Shown: positions 1-10,028, numbered from the stretch's first letter. The stretch: 34,324 nt of DNA from Asaia bogorensis (GCA_945892765.1 CAMDDQ010000006.1:1-34324), one strand, 5' to 3'. Program-made: numbers and translations. The notes: generated by a model from the letters alone, not told the origin.

Positions 1-381
1 CACGCCGTCGAAGGTGCCGCCGGGCAAGGCGTCGAAGAGCCGATAGCCGGGGTCGTAGCAGGTTACCCGCTCCACGCCCCACCATTCGACGATGCCGCCA
101 TAGCGTTTGCCGTCGGGCGCGGTCACCGGCATGGGGGCGTATTGGCGGCCCTTGCCGGCGCCGTAGTCGAGCAAGGTGCGGGCCCCGAACCGATCTATCA
201 GCGCCTTAATCCGCGGTCCCTGGCGGGGCAGGCTGCGGCCGTCGAAGGTGGCGTCGGCGGGAATGCCGAGTTGGCGTTCGCCGTTGACATGCATGTCGCG
301 ATACAGCTCGACCAGCGCGCGATAACGCGGGCTGGGATTGGCCCGGCTCCACGGCGGTGGCGCCGCCCCGTCCATGGTCAT
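1..381 (-). CDS. Class I SAM-dependent methyltransferase-like protein (N-terminal part; gene runs off the window edge)
   Basis: Minus-strand translation from ATG at 381: MTMDGAAPPWSRANPSPRYRALVELYRDMHVNGERQLGIPADATFDGRSLP...LLDYGAGKGRQYAPM...WWGVERVTCYDPGY; the LLDYGAGKG motif resembles SAM-binding motif I. Start abuts the accA stop (383-385). Confidence 0.6.
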   Translation of the reverse strand, partial: MTMDGAAPPPWSRANPSPRYRALVELYRDMHVNGERQLGIPADATFDGRSLPRQGPRIKALIDRFGARTLLDYGAGKGRQYAPMPVTAPDGKRYGGIVEWWGVERVTCYDPGYRLFDALPGGTFDGV

Positions 382-382
382 G

Positions 383-1339
383 TCAGGACAGCCCCGCGCG
401 GCCGATTTCGATGAACTTTTCGCGGCGCCGGGCGCGCAGCACGCCGCCCTTGATCTCGCTCATCTCGAGCAGCGCGGTTTCGAGAGCATCACCCAGCGAT
501 CGGATGACCGCCGGCGCGTCGCGATGGGCGCCGCCCAAGGGTTCGGGAACGATGGAATCGATGACGCCAAGGCGCAACAGGTCCTGCGCGGTGAGCTTAA
601 GCGCGTCGGCCGCGTCCTTGGCGTGTTCGGCGCTGCGCCACAGGATGGAGGCGCAGCCCTCGGGCGAAATCACCGAATAGATGGCGTGCTCCAACATCAG
701 CACCTTGTTGGCGGCGGCGATGGCGATGGCGCCACCGGAGCCGCCTTCACCGATGATCGCGGCGACAAACGGCACCTCGATCGACAAGCTGGTTTCGACA
801 CAGCGGGCGATGGCTTCCGCCTGGCCGCGGGCTTCGGCGTCGATGCCGGGATAGGCGCCCGCGGTATCGACCAGCGACAACACCGGCAGGCCGAAGCGAT
901 CGGCGAGCAACATCAGCCGTCGGGCCTTGCGATAACCCTCGGGGCGTGCGCTGCCGAAATTGTGCCGGATCCGCGAATCGGTATCGTTGCCCTTTTCCTG
1001 GCCCATGACCATCACAGGGCGGCCGCGGAAACGCCCGATGCCGCCGATGATGGCGCGGTCCTCGCCAAAGGCGCGGTCGCCGGCCAGCGGCGTGAACTCC
1101 TCGATCAGGCTCTCGATGTAGTGGACAAGATGCGGCCGATCGGGATGACGCGCGACCTGCACCTTCTGCCAGGGCGTCAGCCGCCCATAGGATTGGCGCA
1201 GCAACTTTTCGGCCTTGGCCTGGAGCCGCCCGACCTCGTCGGCGATGTTGACGCCGCTGTCGCCGCCGAGATGGCGCAGCTCCTCGATCTTACCCTCGAG
1301 TTCGGCTATCGGCTTTTCGAAGTCCAAATAATGCGGCAT
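383..1339 (-). CDS. accA: Acetyl-CoA carboxylase carboxyltransferase subunit alpha
   Basis: 318 aa, [22 protein letters not shown]...[22 protein letters not shown]...[12 protein letters not shown]...[14 protein letters not shown]; characteristic AccA sequence. Confidence 0.97.
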   Translation of the reverse strand: MPHYLDFEKPIAELEGKIEELRHLGGDSGVNIADEVGRLQAKAEKLLRQSYGRLTPWQKVQVARHPDRPHLVHYIESLIEEFTPLAGDRAFGEDRAIIGGIGRFRGRPVMVMGQEKGNDTDSRIRHNFGSARPEGYRKARRLMLLADRFGLPVLSLVDTAGAYPGIDAEARGQAEAIARCVETSLSIEVPFVAAIIGEGGSGGAIAIAAANKVLMLEHAIYSVISPEGCASILWRSAEHAKDAADALKLTAQDLLRLGVIDSIVPEPLGGAHRDAPAVIRSLGDALETALLEMSEIKGGVLRARRREKFIEIGRAGLS

Positions 1340-1354
1340 GTCATCCGTTCGGCG

Positions 1355-2332
1355 TCACGCGGCGGCGATCCGGTCGGCTTTCTTGACCAGCGCCTCGGCC
1401 TGTTTGATCGAGGCGATGTCGATCATGCGGCCGTCGAGCGCGATGGCGCCCTTGCCGTCTTTCGCGGCGCTTTCCATCGTCGCCAGGATCCGCCGCGCCT
1501 TGTCGATTTCCGCGGCCGACGGCGTGAAGATTTCGTTGGCCGGCGCGATCTGCGTGGGATGGATCGCCCATTTGCCTTCGCAACCCAGCGCCGCAGCGCG
1601 CCGCGCCGCCGCCTTGAAACCGTCGACATCGCCGAAATCGCCAAGCGGCCCATCCACCGGGCGCAGACCATGGGCCCGGGCCGCCACGACGATACGCGCC
1701 AGCGCATAATGCCACATATCGCCCCAATGCGAGAGGCGCTCGCCGCCCGGCTCCGCATCGGTCAGCATTGCGTAGTCGGAGCTGCCACCGCCGATCTTGG
1801 TCGTGCGCGCCCGCGTTGAGGCGGCATAGTCGCCAACGCCGAAATGCAGGGATTCGATGCGGCGGCTGGACCCGGCGATGGCGTCAACGTTCATCATGCC
1901 AAGCGCGGTTTCGATCAGGATTTCGATGCCGATGCGGGCCGGCAGGCCCATGGCCTTTTCAACCTGGCTGACCAGCACGTCGACCGCATAAACATCGCCC
2001 GGCGTGCCGACCTTCGGGATCATGAACAAATCCACTTTGGCGCCGGCCTGCTCCACGATATCAACCACGTCGCGATACATATATTCGGTGTCCAGCCCGT
2101 TGAGGCGGACCGCGACGGTGCGCCGGCCCCAATCGATGTCCTTGAGCGCGGCGATCACGTTCTTGCGCGCCATCGCCTTGTCGTCGGGGGCGACCGAATC
2201 CTCAAGGTCCAGCAAAACGATGTCGGCAGCCGATTTCGCCGCCTTCTCGAACAGTTTTGGCTGGCTGCCGGGTACCGCCAATTCACTGCGGTTCAGCCGC
2301 GGAATCGTCTGTTCGACAATGCGGAAGCTCAT
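1355..2332 (-). CDS. HpcH/HpaI aldolase/citrate lyase family CoA ester lyase, L-malyl-CoA/beta-methylmalyl-CoA lyase-like
   Basis: 325 aa; RSELAVPGSQPKLFEKAAKSAADIVLLDLEDSVAPDDK, IGIEILIETALGMMNVDAIA, GKWAIHPTQI: hallmarks of the CitE/Mcl family; overall resembles Mcl1-type lyases. Confidence 0.88.
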   Translation of the reverse strand: MSFRIVEQTIPRLNRSELAVPGSQPKLFEKAAKSAADIVLLDLEDSVAPDDKAMARKNVIAALKDIDWGRRTVAVRLNGLDTEYMYRDVVDIVEQAGAKVDLFMIPKVGTPGDVYAVDVLVSQVEKAMGLPARIGIEILIETALGMMNVDAIAGSSRRIESLHFGVGDYAASTRARTTKIGGGSSDYAMLTDAEPGGERLSHWGDMWHYALARIVVAARAHGLRPVDGPLGDFGDVDGFKAAARRAAALGCEGKWAIHPTQIAPANEIFTPSAAEIDKARRILATMESAAKDGKGAIALDGRMIDIASIKQAEALVKKADRIAAA

Positions 2333-3336
2333 CGGCGCCTCGAAGGGATCGGTGCTTTCGCCGATTGATGGCCCGCGGCCGTGTTGTTGTCAACCGATGG
2401 CCCGGCCGCCGCCGCGGTCGCTTCCGGGCGCCGCGCCAGAGGATGATGCCGGCCGACCAGGGCCTTGAGCCGGTCGCCCGCGACATGGGTGTAGATTTGC
2501 GTGGTGGCGATGTCGGCATGTCCCAACATGCGCTGGACGCTGCGCAAATCCGCGCCGCCCTCCAACAGATGGGTGGCGAAGGCGTGGCGCAGGACATGCG
2601 GCGACAGCCGGCGCGGGTCCATCCCGCACGACGCCGCCAGTTCCTTTAGCATCTGGCCGACACGCCGCCGCGTGAGATGGCCTTCCTCCCCGCGCGAGGG
2701 GAAAAGCCAGGATGAGGTTTCGCCCTCGCGCAGAAAATCGGCGCGGATCGCCAGGTAGCCCTCCAGGGCGCGGCGGGCGTCCTCGCCCAACGGCACCATG
2801 CGTTCCTTGCCGCCCTTGCCGCGCAGAACCATGAAACGCCCCGCGCGGGCGGCGGTCAGCGGCAGCGCCACCAATTCCGTCACGCGCAGCCCGCCGGCAT
2901 AAAGCAGCTCAACCATCGCCGCGAAGCGGATCGCTTCGGGTCCGTCGCGGCGCCGGGCCGCGGCCAAGAGAAGCGCGACTTCGGCGGCGTCGAGCACCTT
3001 GGGCAGGCGCCGTCCCTGGCGCGGGGAATCCGCGGTCGCGCTGGGATCGTCCGCGCGTACGCCCTCGGCGACCAGGAACCGGTGGAACTGGCGGAGCGCC
3101 GCCAGCCGCCGCGCCGCCGTCCGCGCCGAACGCCCGGCCCGCGCCAACCCGGCGAGGTAGGACCGCAGATGGCCGGCATCGCCGGACTCGGGGCTCAACC
3201 CGCGTTTGGCCAGGAACGCGGCGAAGTCCTGAAGGTCGCGCCGATAGGCGTCGAGTGTGTTGGACGCGGCGCCGCGTTCGGCCGCCAGCATTTCGAGAAA
3301 GGCTTCGACGTGGCGCGAAATCGCCCCGCGTTTCAC
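2329..3336 (-). CDS. xerD: Site-specific tyrosine recombinase XerC/XerD family, likely XerD
   Basis: GTG start at 3336 (VKRGAISRHVEAFLEMLAAERGAASNTLDAYRRDLQDFAAFL). Catalytic residues visible: GLRVTELVAL (R), HVLRHAFATHLL (HxxR), LGHADIATTQIYTHV (H..Y). The longer ORF to 3570 overlaps the upstream gene in another frame. Confidence 0.9.
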   Translation of the reverse strand: MKRGAISRHVEAFLEMLAAERGAASNTLDAYRRDLQDFAAFLAKRGLSPESGDAGHLRSYLAGLARAGRSARTAARRLAALRQFHRFLVAEGVRADDPSATADSPRQGRRLPKVLDAAEVALLLAAARRRDGPEAIRFAAMVELLYAGGLRVTELVALPLTAARAGRFMVLRGKGGKERMVPLGEDARRALEGYLAIRADFLREGETSSWLFPSRGEEGHLTRRRVGQMLKELAASCGMDPRRLSPHVLRHAFATHLLEGGADLRSVQRMLGHADIATTQIYTHVAGDRLKALVGRHHPLARRPEATAAAAGPSVDNNTAAGHQSAKAPIPSRRR

Positions 3337-3343
3337 CGTCAGG

Positions 3344-5140
3344 TCACAGTCCCGCGGCCAGCGCCGCTTCCAGGGCCAGCGCCCGGGCCTCGGCGCCGAG
3401 CCCAACCGCGCGCAAGGCACCCAGCGCCTCGGCGAGAACATAAGGGCTGCTTGCTTGCGGGAAACGGTCGCCCAGCATGACCAGGGATTCGAGGATGGTT
3501 TCGCCGACGCGGCCCGCCCGCGACGCGGCGCGCAGGCCCAGCCACAGGGAGGGCGGCGGCATCGCCGCATCTTGGAACTTGAAATCCACCATCAACGGCG
3601 CCCAATCGGCCGCGTCCACGGTTTCCCCAGCGGCGACCAGCAGGGTTAACAACAAAGCGGCGCGATCATTGGCCGCCTTGTCCTCCGCCTTCACGGCGGC
3701 CGCAAGCCAATCCTTCATCCGGCGGGCCTCCCACGGCCCTGCCTCGTCGCCCGCCGCCAAGCGCACCAAGGGCCACAGCGCGGCCTCGGCCTTGGCCGCG
3801 TCCTCCTTGGCCTTCGCTGCGTCCTGCACCAGCGCGAACCAGACCCGGGCTTCGGCCGGCCGTCCCGCCGCGAGCATGGCGCGGGTCAACGTCGGGGCCA
3901 GGGGCGCGGTTTCGTCCGAGGGCGCAATCTCCAGCAGCATCGGCAGTGTCACGCGCACGGCGGTGAGGTATTCCTCCCATTTCTTGCCCAGGCCCAGCGA
4001 GCGTTGCAGCAACACCGTCCGCGCCGGGGGCGCGGTCTGCACGCGTGCGGCGCGGTACAGCAATGCGCGCCCGCGCGGACCGGCATCCAGATTCGCCACG
4101 GTGGCCGCGCCGCCCAGTTGCTCCGGCGTGAACGGCACGCTGTCGTAAATCAGGCCGAGGGCCTCGGCGGTCACCACGCCCGCCGCCTCCGCCCGCTCGG
4201 CCGCGGACAGGCGCAGGTCGAGTGAGGCGTTGGGACTAGTCGCAACGATTCGCAGGGCGGCGAGATCGGCGGAATTCAGCGCGTCGCGCGGCAGGTTTTG
4301 CCGCGCCGCGCGCAACATGGCCAGATGTAATGGCTGTGGGCGGGGCAGGCTCTCCACGACCGACTTGGCGTCGCCCCCGAGCGCGGCGACCAGACGAACG
4401 AAGGCGGGATCGTCCTCGGTTTGCATCTCACGCAGCAGGCCTAGGCCGAGCGCAGCCTTGCCATGGTCGCCGGCCAGCGTCTGACAAAAGATCAGTGCCT
4501 TTTGCCAATAGGCGTCCTGAAACCGGGCGATGGCGGTCCGCGCCAAGGCACAAGCCCCGGCGTTATCATAGGCCAGCAGGAGGCCTTCGATCTGAATGCG
4601 GGCGAGGTCGGGATGTTCCCCGCGGCTGGGCACGGCGTTGATCAATTCCATGCTTCCGGCAAGCTCGCCCGACGCGAACAAGGCATTTGCCCGCAGCGTC
4701 ATGAAACTCTTTGTGTCCGCCGCGCCGGAAACGGCCTCGGGCACAATGGCGGCGGTCATCAGCAATTTTCGCTTGAGGGAACGCAACGTCGGCGAGGACA
4801 TCGCGTTGGGCAGGGCGGTCAGCAATGACTGAAGACTGCGGCGCGGCGAACCCTGCCACACCGAAGCCGGGAACCCGCCGCTCGCCTCGTCGAGCGCGCC
4901 TAGGGAATCAATGTCGATGGGCGGCGCCGGGGCCACGTCGAAGGGTTTCTCGGCAACCTTGCCGGGCGCCGGTTCGGCGACCGGAGCGGGTTTTTGCTCC
5001 TCCGGCGTCACCGATCGCGGCGCTTGGAGTCGAACCGGCGGCGCTGATTGGGCAAGCTCGGCGGCGAAGGCCGGGCCGGAAAACACGATCCCCAGGACCG
5101 CCATGGCTTGCAGCGTGGCTTTAGCGCGGCAGTCTGTCAT
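3344..5140 (-). CDS. Predicted secreted, alpha-helical/TPR-like hypothetical protein (598 aa)
   Basis: Signal-peptide-like N-terminus (LQAMAVLGIVFSGPAFAAE), Pro/Ala-rich linker, then Ala/Leu-rich helical repeat-like sequence; long uninterrupted ORF between xerD and a small TM ORF. Confidence 0.8.
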   Translation of the reverse strand: MTDCRAKATLQAMAVLGIVFSGPAFAAELAQSAPPVRLQAPRSVTPEEQKPAPVAEPAPGKVAEKPFDVAPAPPIDIDSLGALDEASGGFPASVWQGSPRRSLQSLLTALPNAMSSPTLRSLKRKLLMTAAIVPEAVSGAADTKSFMTLRANALFASGELAGSMELINAVPSRGEHPDLARIQIEGLLLAYDNAGACALARTAIARFQDAYWQKALIFCQTLAGDHGKAALGLGLLREMQTEDDPAFVRLVAALGGDAKSVVESLPRPQPLHLAMLRAARQNLPRDALNSADLAALRIVATSPNASLDLRLSAAERAEAAGVVTAEALGLIYDSVPFTPEQLGGAATVANLDAGPRGRALLYRAARVQTAPPARTVLLQRSLGLGKKWEEYLTAVRVTLPMLLEIAPSDETAPLAPTLTRAMLAAGRPAEARVWFALVQDAAKAKEDAAKAEAALWPLVRLAAGDEAGPWEARRMKDWLAAAVKAEDKAANDRAALLLTLLVAAGETVDAADWAPLMVDFKFQDAAMPPPSLWLGLRAASRAGRVGETILESLVMLGDRFPQASSPYVLAEALGALRAVGLGAEARALALEAALAAGL

Positions 5141-5261
5141 TTGGAATTACCTTTTCAACCCGCGCCGTTGGCGCCGGAATATCCCAAGTCGCGAGAAAGA
5201 CGACCATGGCGACAAGACCGACAAGGATAACCGCGGCAACCGTCAATCCGATTTTGTTCAT
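5121..5261 (-). CDS. Small single-TM membrane protein (46 aa)
   Basis: MNKIGLTVAAVILVGLVAMVVFLATWDIPAPTARVEKVIPNDRLPR; one hydrophobic helix; 3' end overlaps the start of the 598-aa ORF (20 bp), suggesting translational coupling. Confidence 0.7.
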   Translation of the reverse strand: MNKIGLTVAAVILVGLVAMVVFLATWDIPAPTARVEKVIPNDRLPR

Positions 5262-5430
5262 CTTGCTAGAAAAAATGTCCAGGTACTGAATACGGGACAG
5301 CCCGCGTATCCTCGGCCTTCCGCACTGGCGACAACGCGCCATGATTCTGTTAAGGTCAAATCATGGCGAAACGGCGGCAGTTTACCGGCTCCCTTCCGGG
5401 CTTTCAACGCGTTGCGCGCCTTCGGGATCG

Positions 5431-6015
5431 ATGACCAACGACCCTAGTCCGTCATCGATGACAAAATCCATCGTTCTTGTCGGCCTCATGGGCGCGGGCA
5501 AAAGCGCCATCGGACGCCGCCTGGCCGTTCGCCTCAGTCTTCCCTTCGTTGACGCCGATCAGGAAATCGAGAACGCCGCCGGCTGTACGATCGAAGAATT
5601 CTTCGAGCGGCATGGCGAGCCCGCCTTCCGGCAGGGCGAACGCCGCGTCATTGCCCGCCTTCTCGACAGCCCGCCCCATGTGCTGGCGACCGGCGGCGGC
5701 GCCTTCATGGACCCCGACACCCGATCCAAGATCGCAGAAAAGGGCATATCGGTTTGGCTGCGGGCGGATATCGAGGTCCTGCTGCGACGAGTCGGGCGAA
5801 GGAACAACCGGCCCCTGCTGAAAAATGGCGAGCCGCGCGAGGTCTTGACCCAATTGATGGCAGAGCGTTACCCGATCTATGCCGGCGCCGACGTCACGGT
5901 CGATAGTTTCGACGGCCCGCCGGAGGCGACGGTGGAGCGTGTGATGACGGCGATCGAGGGCCTTCTCCCTGGCGGCGTCAGACCCGCGACGGTTCCCGAG
6001 CCCCAGACGCGATGA
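5431..6015 (+). CDS. aroK: Shikimate kinase
   Basis: MTNDPSPSSMTKSIVLVGLMGAGKSAIGRRLAVRLSLPFVDADQEIE...GCTIEEFFERHGEPAFRQGERRVI...VLATGGGAF; Walker A GLMGAGKS. Start could also be 5458. Confidence 0.96.
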   Translation: MTNDPSPSSMTKSIVLVGLMGAGKSAIGRRLAVRLSLPFVDADQEIENAAGCTIEEFFERHGEPAFRQGERRVIARLLDSPPHVLATGGGAFMDPDTRSKIAEKGISVWLRADIEVLLRRVGRRNNRPLLKNGEPREVLTQLMAERYPIYAGADVTVDSFDGPPEATVERVMTAIEGLLPGGVRPATVPEPQTR

Positions 6016-7127
6016 GCGACGCCGCTTCGGTGCGGGTCGAGCTGGGTGCCCGCGGCTATGACATCCTGGTCGGGGCCGCGCTCTTGGCGGAAGCCGGCAC
6101 GCGCCTGAAGGCGGCGGTCAAGGCGCGCACCGCGATCGTCGTGACCGACGAAAACCTCGCCCGCTTGCATCTGCCTGCGCTCGAAGGGTCGTTGGCCACG
6201 GCCGGCATAACATCGCGCGCCATCGTCCTGCCGCCCGGCGAACGGACCAAGGATTTCGCGAACCTCCAGAGTCTCGTCGAGGCGCTGCTGGATGCCCGCG
6301 TCGAGCGTGGCTCGGTGGTCGTCGCCTTCGGCGGCGGCGTCATCGGAGACCTCGCCGGCTTCGCCGCCAGCATCGCCCTGCGCGGCATCGATTTCATCCA
6401 AATTCCGACGACCTTGCTCGCCCAAGTCGACAGCTCCGTCGGCGGCAAGACCGGCATCAATACACGCCATGGCAAGAACCTAGTCGGCAGCTTTCATCAA
6501 CCCCGCCTGGTCCTCGCCGATGTTGCGGTTCTGTCCACGCTGCCGCCGCGCGAACGGCTGGCCGGCTACGCCGAAATCGTCAAATACGGCCTGATCGACG
6601 ATCCGGAATTCTTCGCCTGGCTGGAAACCGAGGGCCGCAAGGTCGCCGCGGGCGACACCGCGGCGACGATCCGCGCCGTGGTCACGAGCTGCACGGCGAA
6701 GGCCGCCATCGTCGCCGCCGATGAACGCGAGGCCGGACGGCGCGCGCTGCTCAATTTCGGCCACACCTTCGGTCACGCCTTGGAGGCCGAATCGGGTTTC
6801 GGCGACCGCTTATTGCACGGCGAGGCGGTGGCCATCGGCATGGTCATGGCCTTCGATCTGTCCGTCCGGCTCGGCTTGTGCCCGGCCGAGGACGCCGCCC
6901 GCGTGCGCCGTCACCTCGCCGCCGTCGGGCTGCCGGTCGGACTCGGCCGCCTCGCCGGACCCGATTGGACGGCTGAAGCCCTGTTGGCCCATATGGCGCA
7001 GGACAAGAAAGTCGTCGACGGCCGCACGACCTTCATCCTAACCCGCGGCATCGGCCGCGCCTTCATCGCCCGCGACGTGCCCGCTGCCGCGGTGCTCGAC
7101 CTGCTGCGCGGAGCGATCGCGGCCTGA
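6012..7127 (+). CDS. aroB: 3-dehydroquinate synthase
   Basis: 371 aa; PPGERTKDFANLQSLVEALLDARVERGSVVVAFGGGVIGDLAGFAAS...IPTTLLAQVDSSVGGKTGIN; ATGA overlap with aroK. Confidence 0.97.
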   Translation: MSDAASVRVELGARGYDILVGAALLAEAGTRLKAAVKARTAIVVTDENLARLHLPALEGSLATAGITSRAIVLPPGERTKDFANLQSLVEALLDARVERGSVVVAFGGGVIGDLAGFAASIALRGIDFIQIPTTLLAQVDSSVGGKTGINTRHGKNLVGSFHQPRLVLADVAVLSTLPPRERLAGYAEIVKYGLIDDPEFFAWLETEGRKVAAGDTAATIRAVVTSCTAKAAIVAADEREAGRRALLNFGHTFGHALEAESGFGDRLLHGEAVAIGMVMAFDLSVRLGLCPAEDAARVRRHLAAVGLPVGLGRLAGPDWTAEALLAHMAQDKKVVDGRTTFILTRGIGRAFIARDVPAAAVLDLLRGAIAA

Positions 7128-8446
7128 TGGGCCTCTCCACGATATCCCTCCAGGCGACCCTCATCGTCGCGCTCGTCCTGGTCTCGGCGGCATTCTCTGC
7201 CGCGGGGACGGCGTTGATCGGCGCCTCGCGCGCGCGCCTTCTCGCGCTGGAGAAAAAGGGCAACCGGCGGGCGGCGTTCGTTAACCTCCTGCGCGAGCGG
7301 CAGGATCGCGTCGTCGCCGCCATTCTCATCGGCAACACGATCGTTGATGTCGTGGCCTCGGCGCTAGCCACGGTGATCTTCGTCGGGCGGTTCAGCGCCG
7401 CCGGGATCGCTTACGCCGCCATAACGATGACAATCGCCCTCGTTGTCATCGCCGAGATATTGCCCAGGGCCTTTGCCCTTACCCGCGCCGATCGCGTCGC
7501 GCTCGCCTTGGCTCCCTTTCTGCGCGTCACTTTGGCCGGCCTGCTGCCGATCGCCGACGCGGTTCATGTCCTGGTCAACGCGATCTTGGGAGTCTCGCGG
7601 TCGGGCACGGCGGAGAACGGCGCCGAGACCGCAGAGGACGAGTTGCGCGGCGCCATCGCCCTGCACGGCGAAGCGGCCACCGAGACGCGCGAGGAACGGG
7701 CGATGCTACGCAGCATCCTTGACCTCGCCGAAGTCGAGATCAGCGAAGTCATGGTCCATCGCCGCAACGTCGTCTCCTTCGATGCCGATTTGCCGCCGAC
7801 GACGGTCGTCGAACAAGCCTTGGCCAGTCCGCACAGCCGCATCCCCTTATGGCGCGGCCAGCCCGAAAACATCGTCGGCGTGCTGCATTCAAAGGCGCTG
7901 TTGCCGGCGTTGCGGCTGCATGGCGGCAATATCGACGCCATCGGCATCGCCGATCTCATGTCGCCGCCCTGGTTCGTGCCCGACACCACGACCTTGCTCG
8001 ATCAGCTCCAGGCCTTCCGCCAGCGGCGCGAGCATTTCGCGGTCGTGGTCGACGAATACGGGGCGTTGATGGGCGTGGTCACGCTCCAGGACATCATCGA
8101 GGACATCGTCGGCGACATCGACGAAGGCCACGATATGAAATTGCCGGGTGTGCGCGCGCAGCCGGACGGTTCGTATATCGTCGACGGCCAGGTCACCATC
8201 CGCGACCTCAACCGCGAATTCGATTGGGGTTTGCCGGACGAAGAGGCCACGACAATTGCCGGCCTGGTGCTCCATGAAGCGCGGCGCATCCCGGAGGTCG
8301 GGCAGAAATTCCGCTTCCATGGATTTGGCTTCAAAATTCTGCGACGGCGGCGCAACCAGGTCACGCAGCTTCGCCTGAAACCGCCGGCGAATCCTGGCGC
8401 AAACCGCGCGCGCAACGGCACGATCGCCGAGGCGGCCGAGGGTTGA
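7127..8446 (+). CDS. HlyC/CorC-family membrane protein (CNNM/DUF21 + CBS domains + CorC_HlyC domain)
   Basis: 439 aa; N-terminal TM helices, EISEVMVHRRNVVSFDAD and FAVVVDEYGALMGVVTLQDIIEDIVGDIDEGHD (CBS/CorC), C-terminal GSYIVDGQVTIRDLNREFDWGLPDEEATTIAGLVLHEARRIPEVGQKFRFHGF. TGATG overlap with aroB. Confidence 0.93.
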   Translation: MGLSTISLQATLIVALVLVSAAFSAAGTALIGASRARLLALEKKGNRRAAFVNLLRERQDRVVAAILIGNTIVDVVASALATVIFVGRFSAAGIAYAAITMTIALVVIAEILPRAFALTRADRVALALAPFLRVTLAGLLPIADAVHVLVNAILGVSRSGTAENGAETAEDELRGAIALHGEAATETREERAMLRSILDLAEVEISEVMVHRRNVVSFDADLPPTTVVEQALASPHSRIPLWRGQPENIVGVLHSKALLPALRLHGGNIDAIGIADLMSPPWFVPDTTTLLDQLQAFRQRREHFAVVVDEYGALMGVVTLQDIIEDIVGDIDEGHDMKLPGVRAQPDGSYIVDGQVTIRDLNREFDWGLPDEEATTIAGLVLHEARRIPEVGQKFRFHGFGFKILRRRRNQVTQLRLKPPANPGANRARNGTIAEAAEG

Positions 8447-8449
8447 AGT

Positions 8450-9397
8450 TCAACCCCCGTCGCCACCGATAAGGGCGATCAACCGGGAGGCGGCGGATTC
8501 GAAGTCCAACTCCCCCTTGAGCACGGCGGCGCAGACGGCGTCGACACGCCCGTCGTCCAAGGTCTCCAACCGCGATTTGACGCGAGCGGCCGCTATCCCG
8601 GCGAGCAGCCGGCGTATCCGCGCCGCCGGGCCCTGGGTCCGCCGGACGGCCGCCGCGGCGGCGGCCGCCACGGCATCGGCGAGCGCGGCGACACCCTCGC
8701 CGGTAGTCGCCACCGTGCGCAACACCTGGGGTCCGCCGCCATCCCGCGACACCCGCGAGGCGAGCGCGTGGTAGCTGCGCGCGGCGGTTGGGAGGTCTGC
8801 TTTGTTGACCACGACGATGTCGGCGATTTCCAATATCCCGGCCTTCAGCGCCTGGATTTCGTCGCCAAGATTGGGCGCGACCACGACCAGCGTCACATCG
8901 GCAAGCTCGGCGATCTCGACCTCCGATTGGCCGGCGCCCACGGTTTCGACGACGATCAGATCCTTGCCCGCGGCATCCATCACGTCGACAACCCGGCTGG
9001 CCGTGCGCGACAATCCACCGAGATGGCCGCGCGCGGCCAGGCTGCGGATGAACACGTCGGGATCGTTGGCATGGCGGGCCATGCGTAGGCGGTCGCCCAG
9101 GATCGCACCGCCACTGAATGGGCTCGATGGATCAACGGCGATCACACCGACGCGGTGACCGCGCTGACGGGCTTCCGTCACATACGCGGCGACCAGGGTC
9201 GATTTGCCGGCGCCCGGCGGGCCGGTGAAGCCAACGACGCGGGCGCGGCCGAGTCGCGGGAAAATCGCGGCCAGCACCGCGGCGGCGTCGGGCGTTTCGT
9301 TCTCGACCGCGGTGATCGCGCGGGCGAGCGCCAGCCTGTCGCCGGCGAAAAGCGTCGCCAGCCAGTGGGCGGCGGAAGCTATTTCGCCTCTAGCCAT
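8450..9397 (-). CDS. MeaB/ArgK family GTPase (methylmalonyl-CoA mutase-associated), paralog 1
   Basis: 315 aa; VVGFTGPPGAGKSTLVAAYVTEARQRGHRVGVIAVDPSSPFSGGAILGDRLRM...DLIVVETVGAGQSEVEIAELADVTLVVVAP...VVNKAD. Confidence 0.92.
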   Translation of the reverse strand: MARGEIASAAHWLATLFAGDRLALARAITAVENETPDAAAVLAAIFPRLGRARVVGFTGPPGAGKSTLVAAYVTEARQRGHRVGVIAVDPSSPFSGGAILGDRLRMARHANDPDVFIRSLAARGHLGGLSRTASRVVDVMDAAGKDLIVVETVGAGQSEVEIAELADVTLVVVAPNLGDEIQALKAGILEIADIVVVNKADLPTAARSYHALASRVSRDGGGPQVLRTVATTGEGVAALADAVAAAAAAAVRRTQGPAARIRRLLAGIAAARVKSRLETLDDGRVDAVCAAVLKGELDFESAASRLIALIGGDGG

Positions 9398-9479
9398 TGC
9401 CAGCGTGGACGGTCATGGCCGCGTTCTTCGTCGGCGCGCGACCGCTTATAGTTCGCCCCAAACTGTCTGGAGACACGCC

Positions 9480-10028
9480 ATGCCCCTGTCCGCGCCCGCC
9501 GCCCGCGAGTCCATTCACGAACGCCGCATCGACTGCAAAGGATACCGGCGCGGCGACGGTTTATGGGACATCGAGGGCCATCTCACCGACCGGAAGACCT
9601 ATGACTTCGTGAACGCCTGGCGCGGCGAAGTCAAGGCCGGGGAGCCGGTACATGAAATGTGGCTGCGGCTGACGATCGACGATGACTTGACGATCCGGGC
9701 CGCCGAGGCCGCGACCGAGGCGGCGCCCTATCGGGTCTGCTCCGGTGCGTCGCCGCTTTTCCGACGGCTCGAGGGCCTGCGTATCCGGGCCGGTTTCAAG
9801 CGCGAGGTGCATAAACGCCTGGGCGGAAACTGTGGCTGCACCCATCTGATCGAACTAGCCGGGCGGCTGGCCACCGTCGCGTTGCAGACTATCGTTCCCC
9901 TGCGTGACCGCGAGAAAGCCGGCAACCGGGCCGACATTCATCCGAGCCTGCTCGATAGTTGCCATGCCCTGCGCCGCGACGGCGAGGTGGTTCGTGAGTT
10001 CTGGCCGAATCATTACACCGGCCCCTGA
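9480..10028 (+). CDS. DUF2889 domain-containing protein
   Basis: MPLSAPAARESIHERRIDCKGYRRGDGLWDIEGHLTDRKTYDF...GNCGCTHLIELAGRLATVALQTI; recognised DUF2889 pattern. Confidence 0.88.
   Translation: MPLSAPAARESIHERRIDCKGYRRGDGLWDIEGHLTDRKTYDFVNAWRGEVKAGEPVHEMWLRLTIDDDLTIRAAEAATEAAPYRVCSGASPLFRRLEGLRIRAGFKREVHKRLGGNCGCTHLIELAGRLATVALQTIVPLRDREKAGNRADIHPSLLDSCHALRRDGEVVREFWPNHYTGP

Noticed and set aside
338-1819. 493-aa plus-strand ORF over accA and the lyase
   Set aside because: Antisense to two confidently identified genes; composition typical of spurious ORFs in GC-rich DNA.
2329-3336. Tyrosine recombinase as a mobile-element integrase
   Set aside because: Sequence and context fit housekeeping XerD; no attachment repeats, tRNA or cargo nearby.
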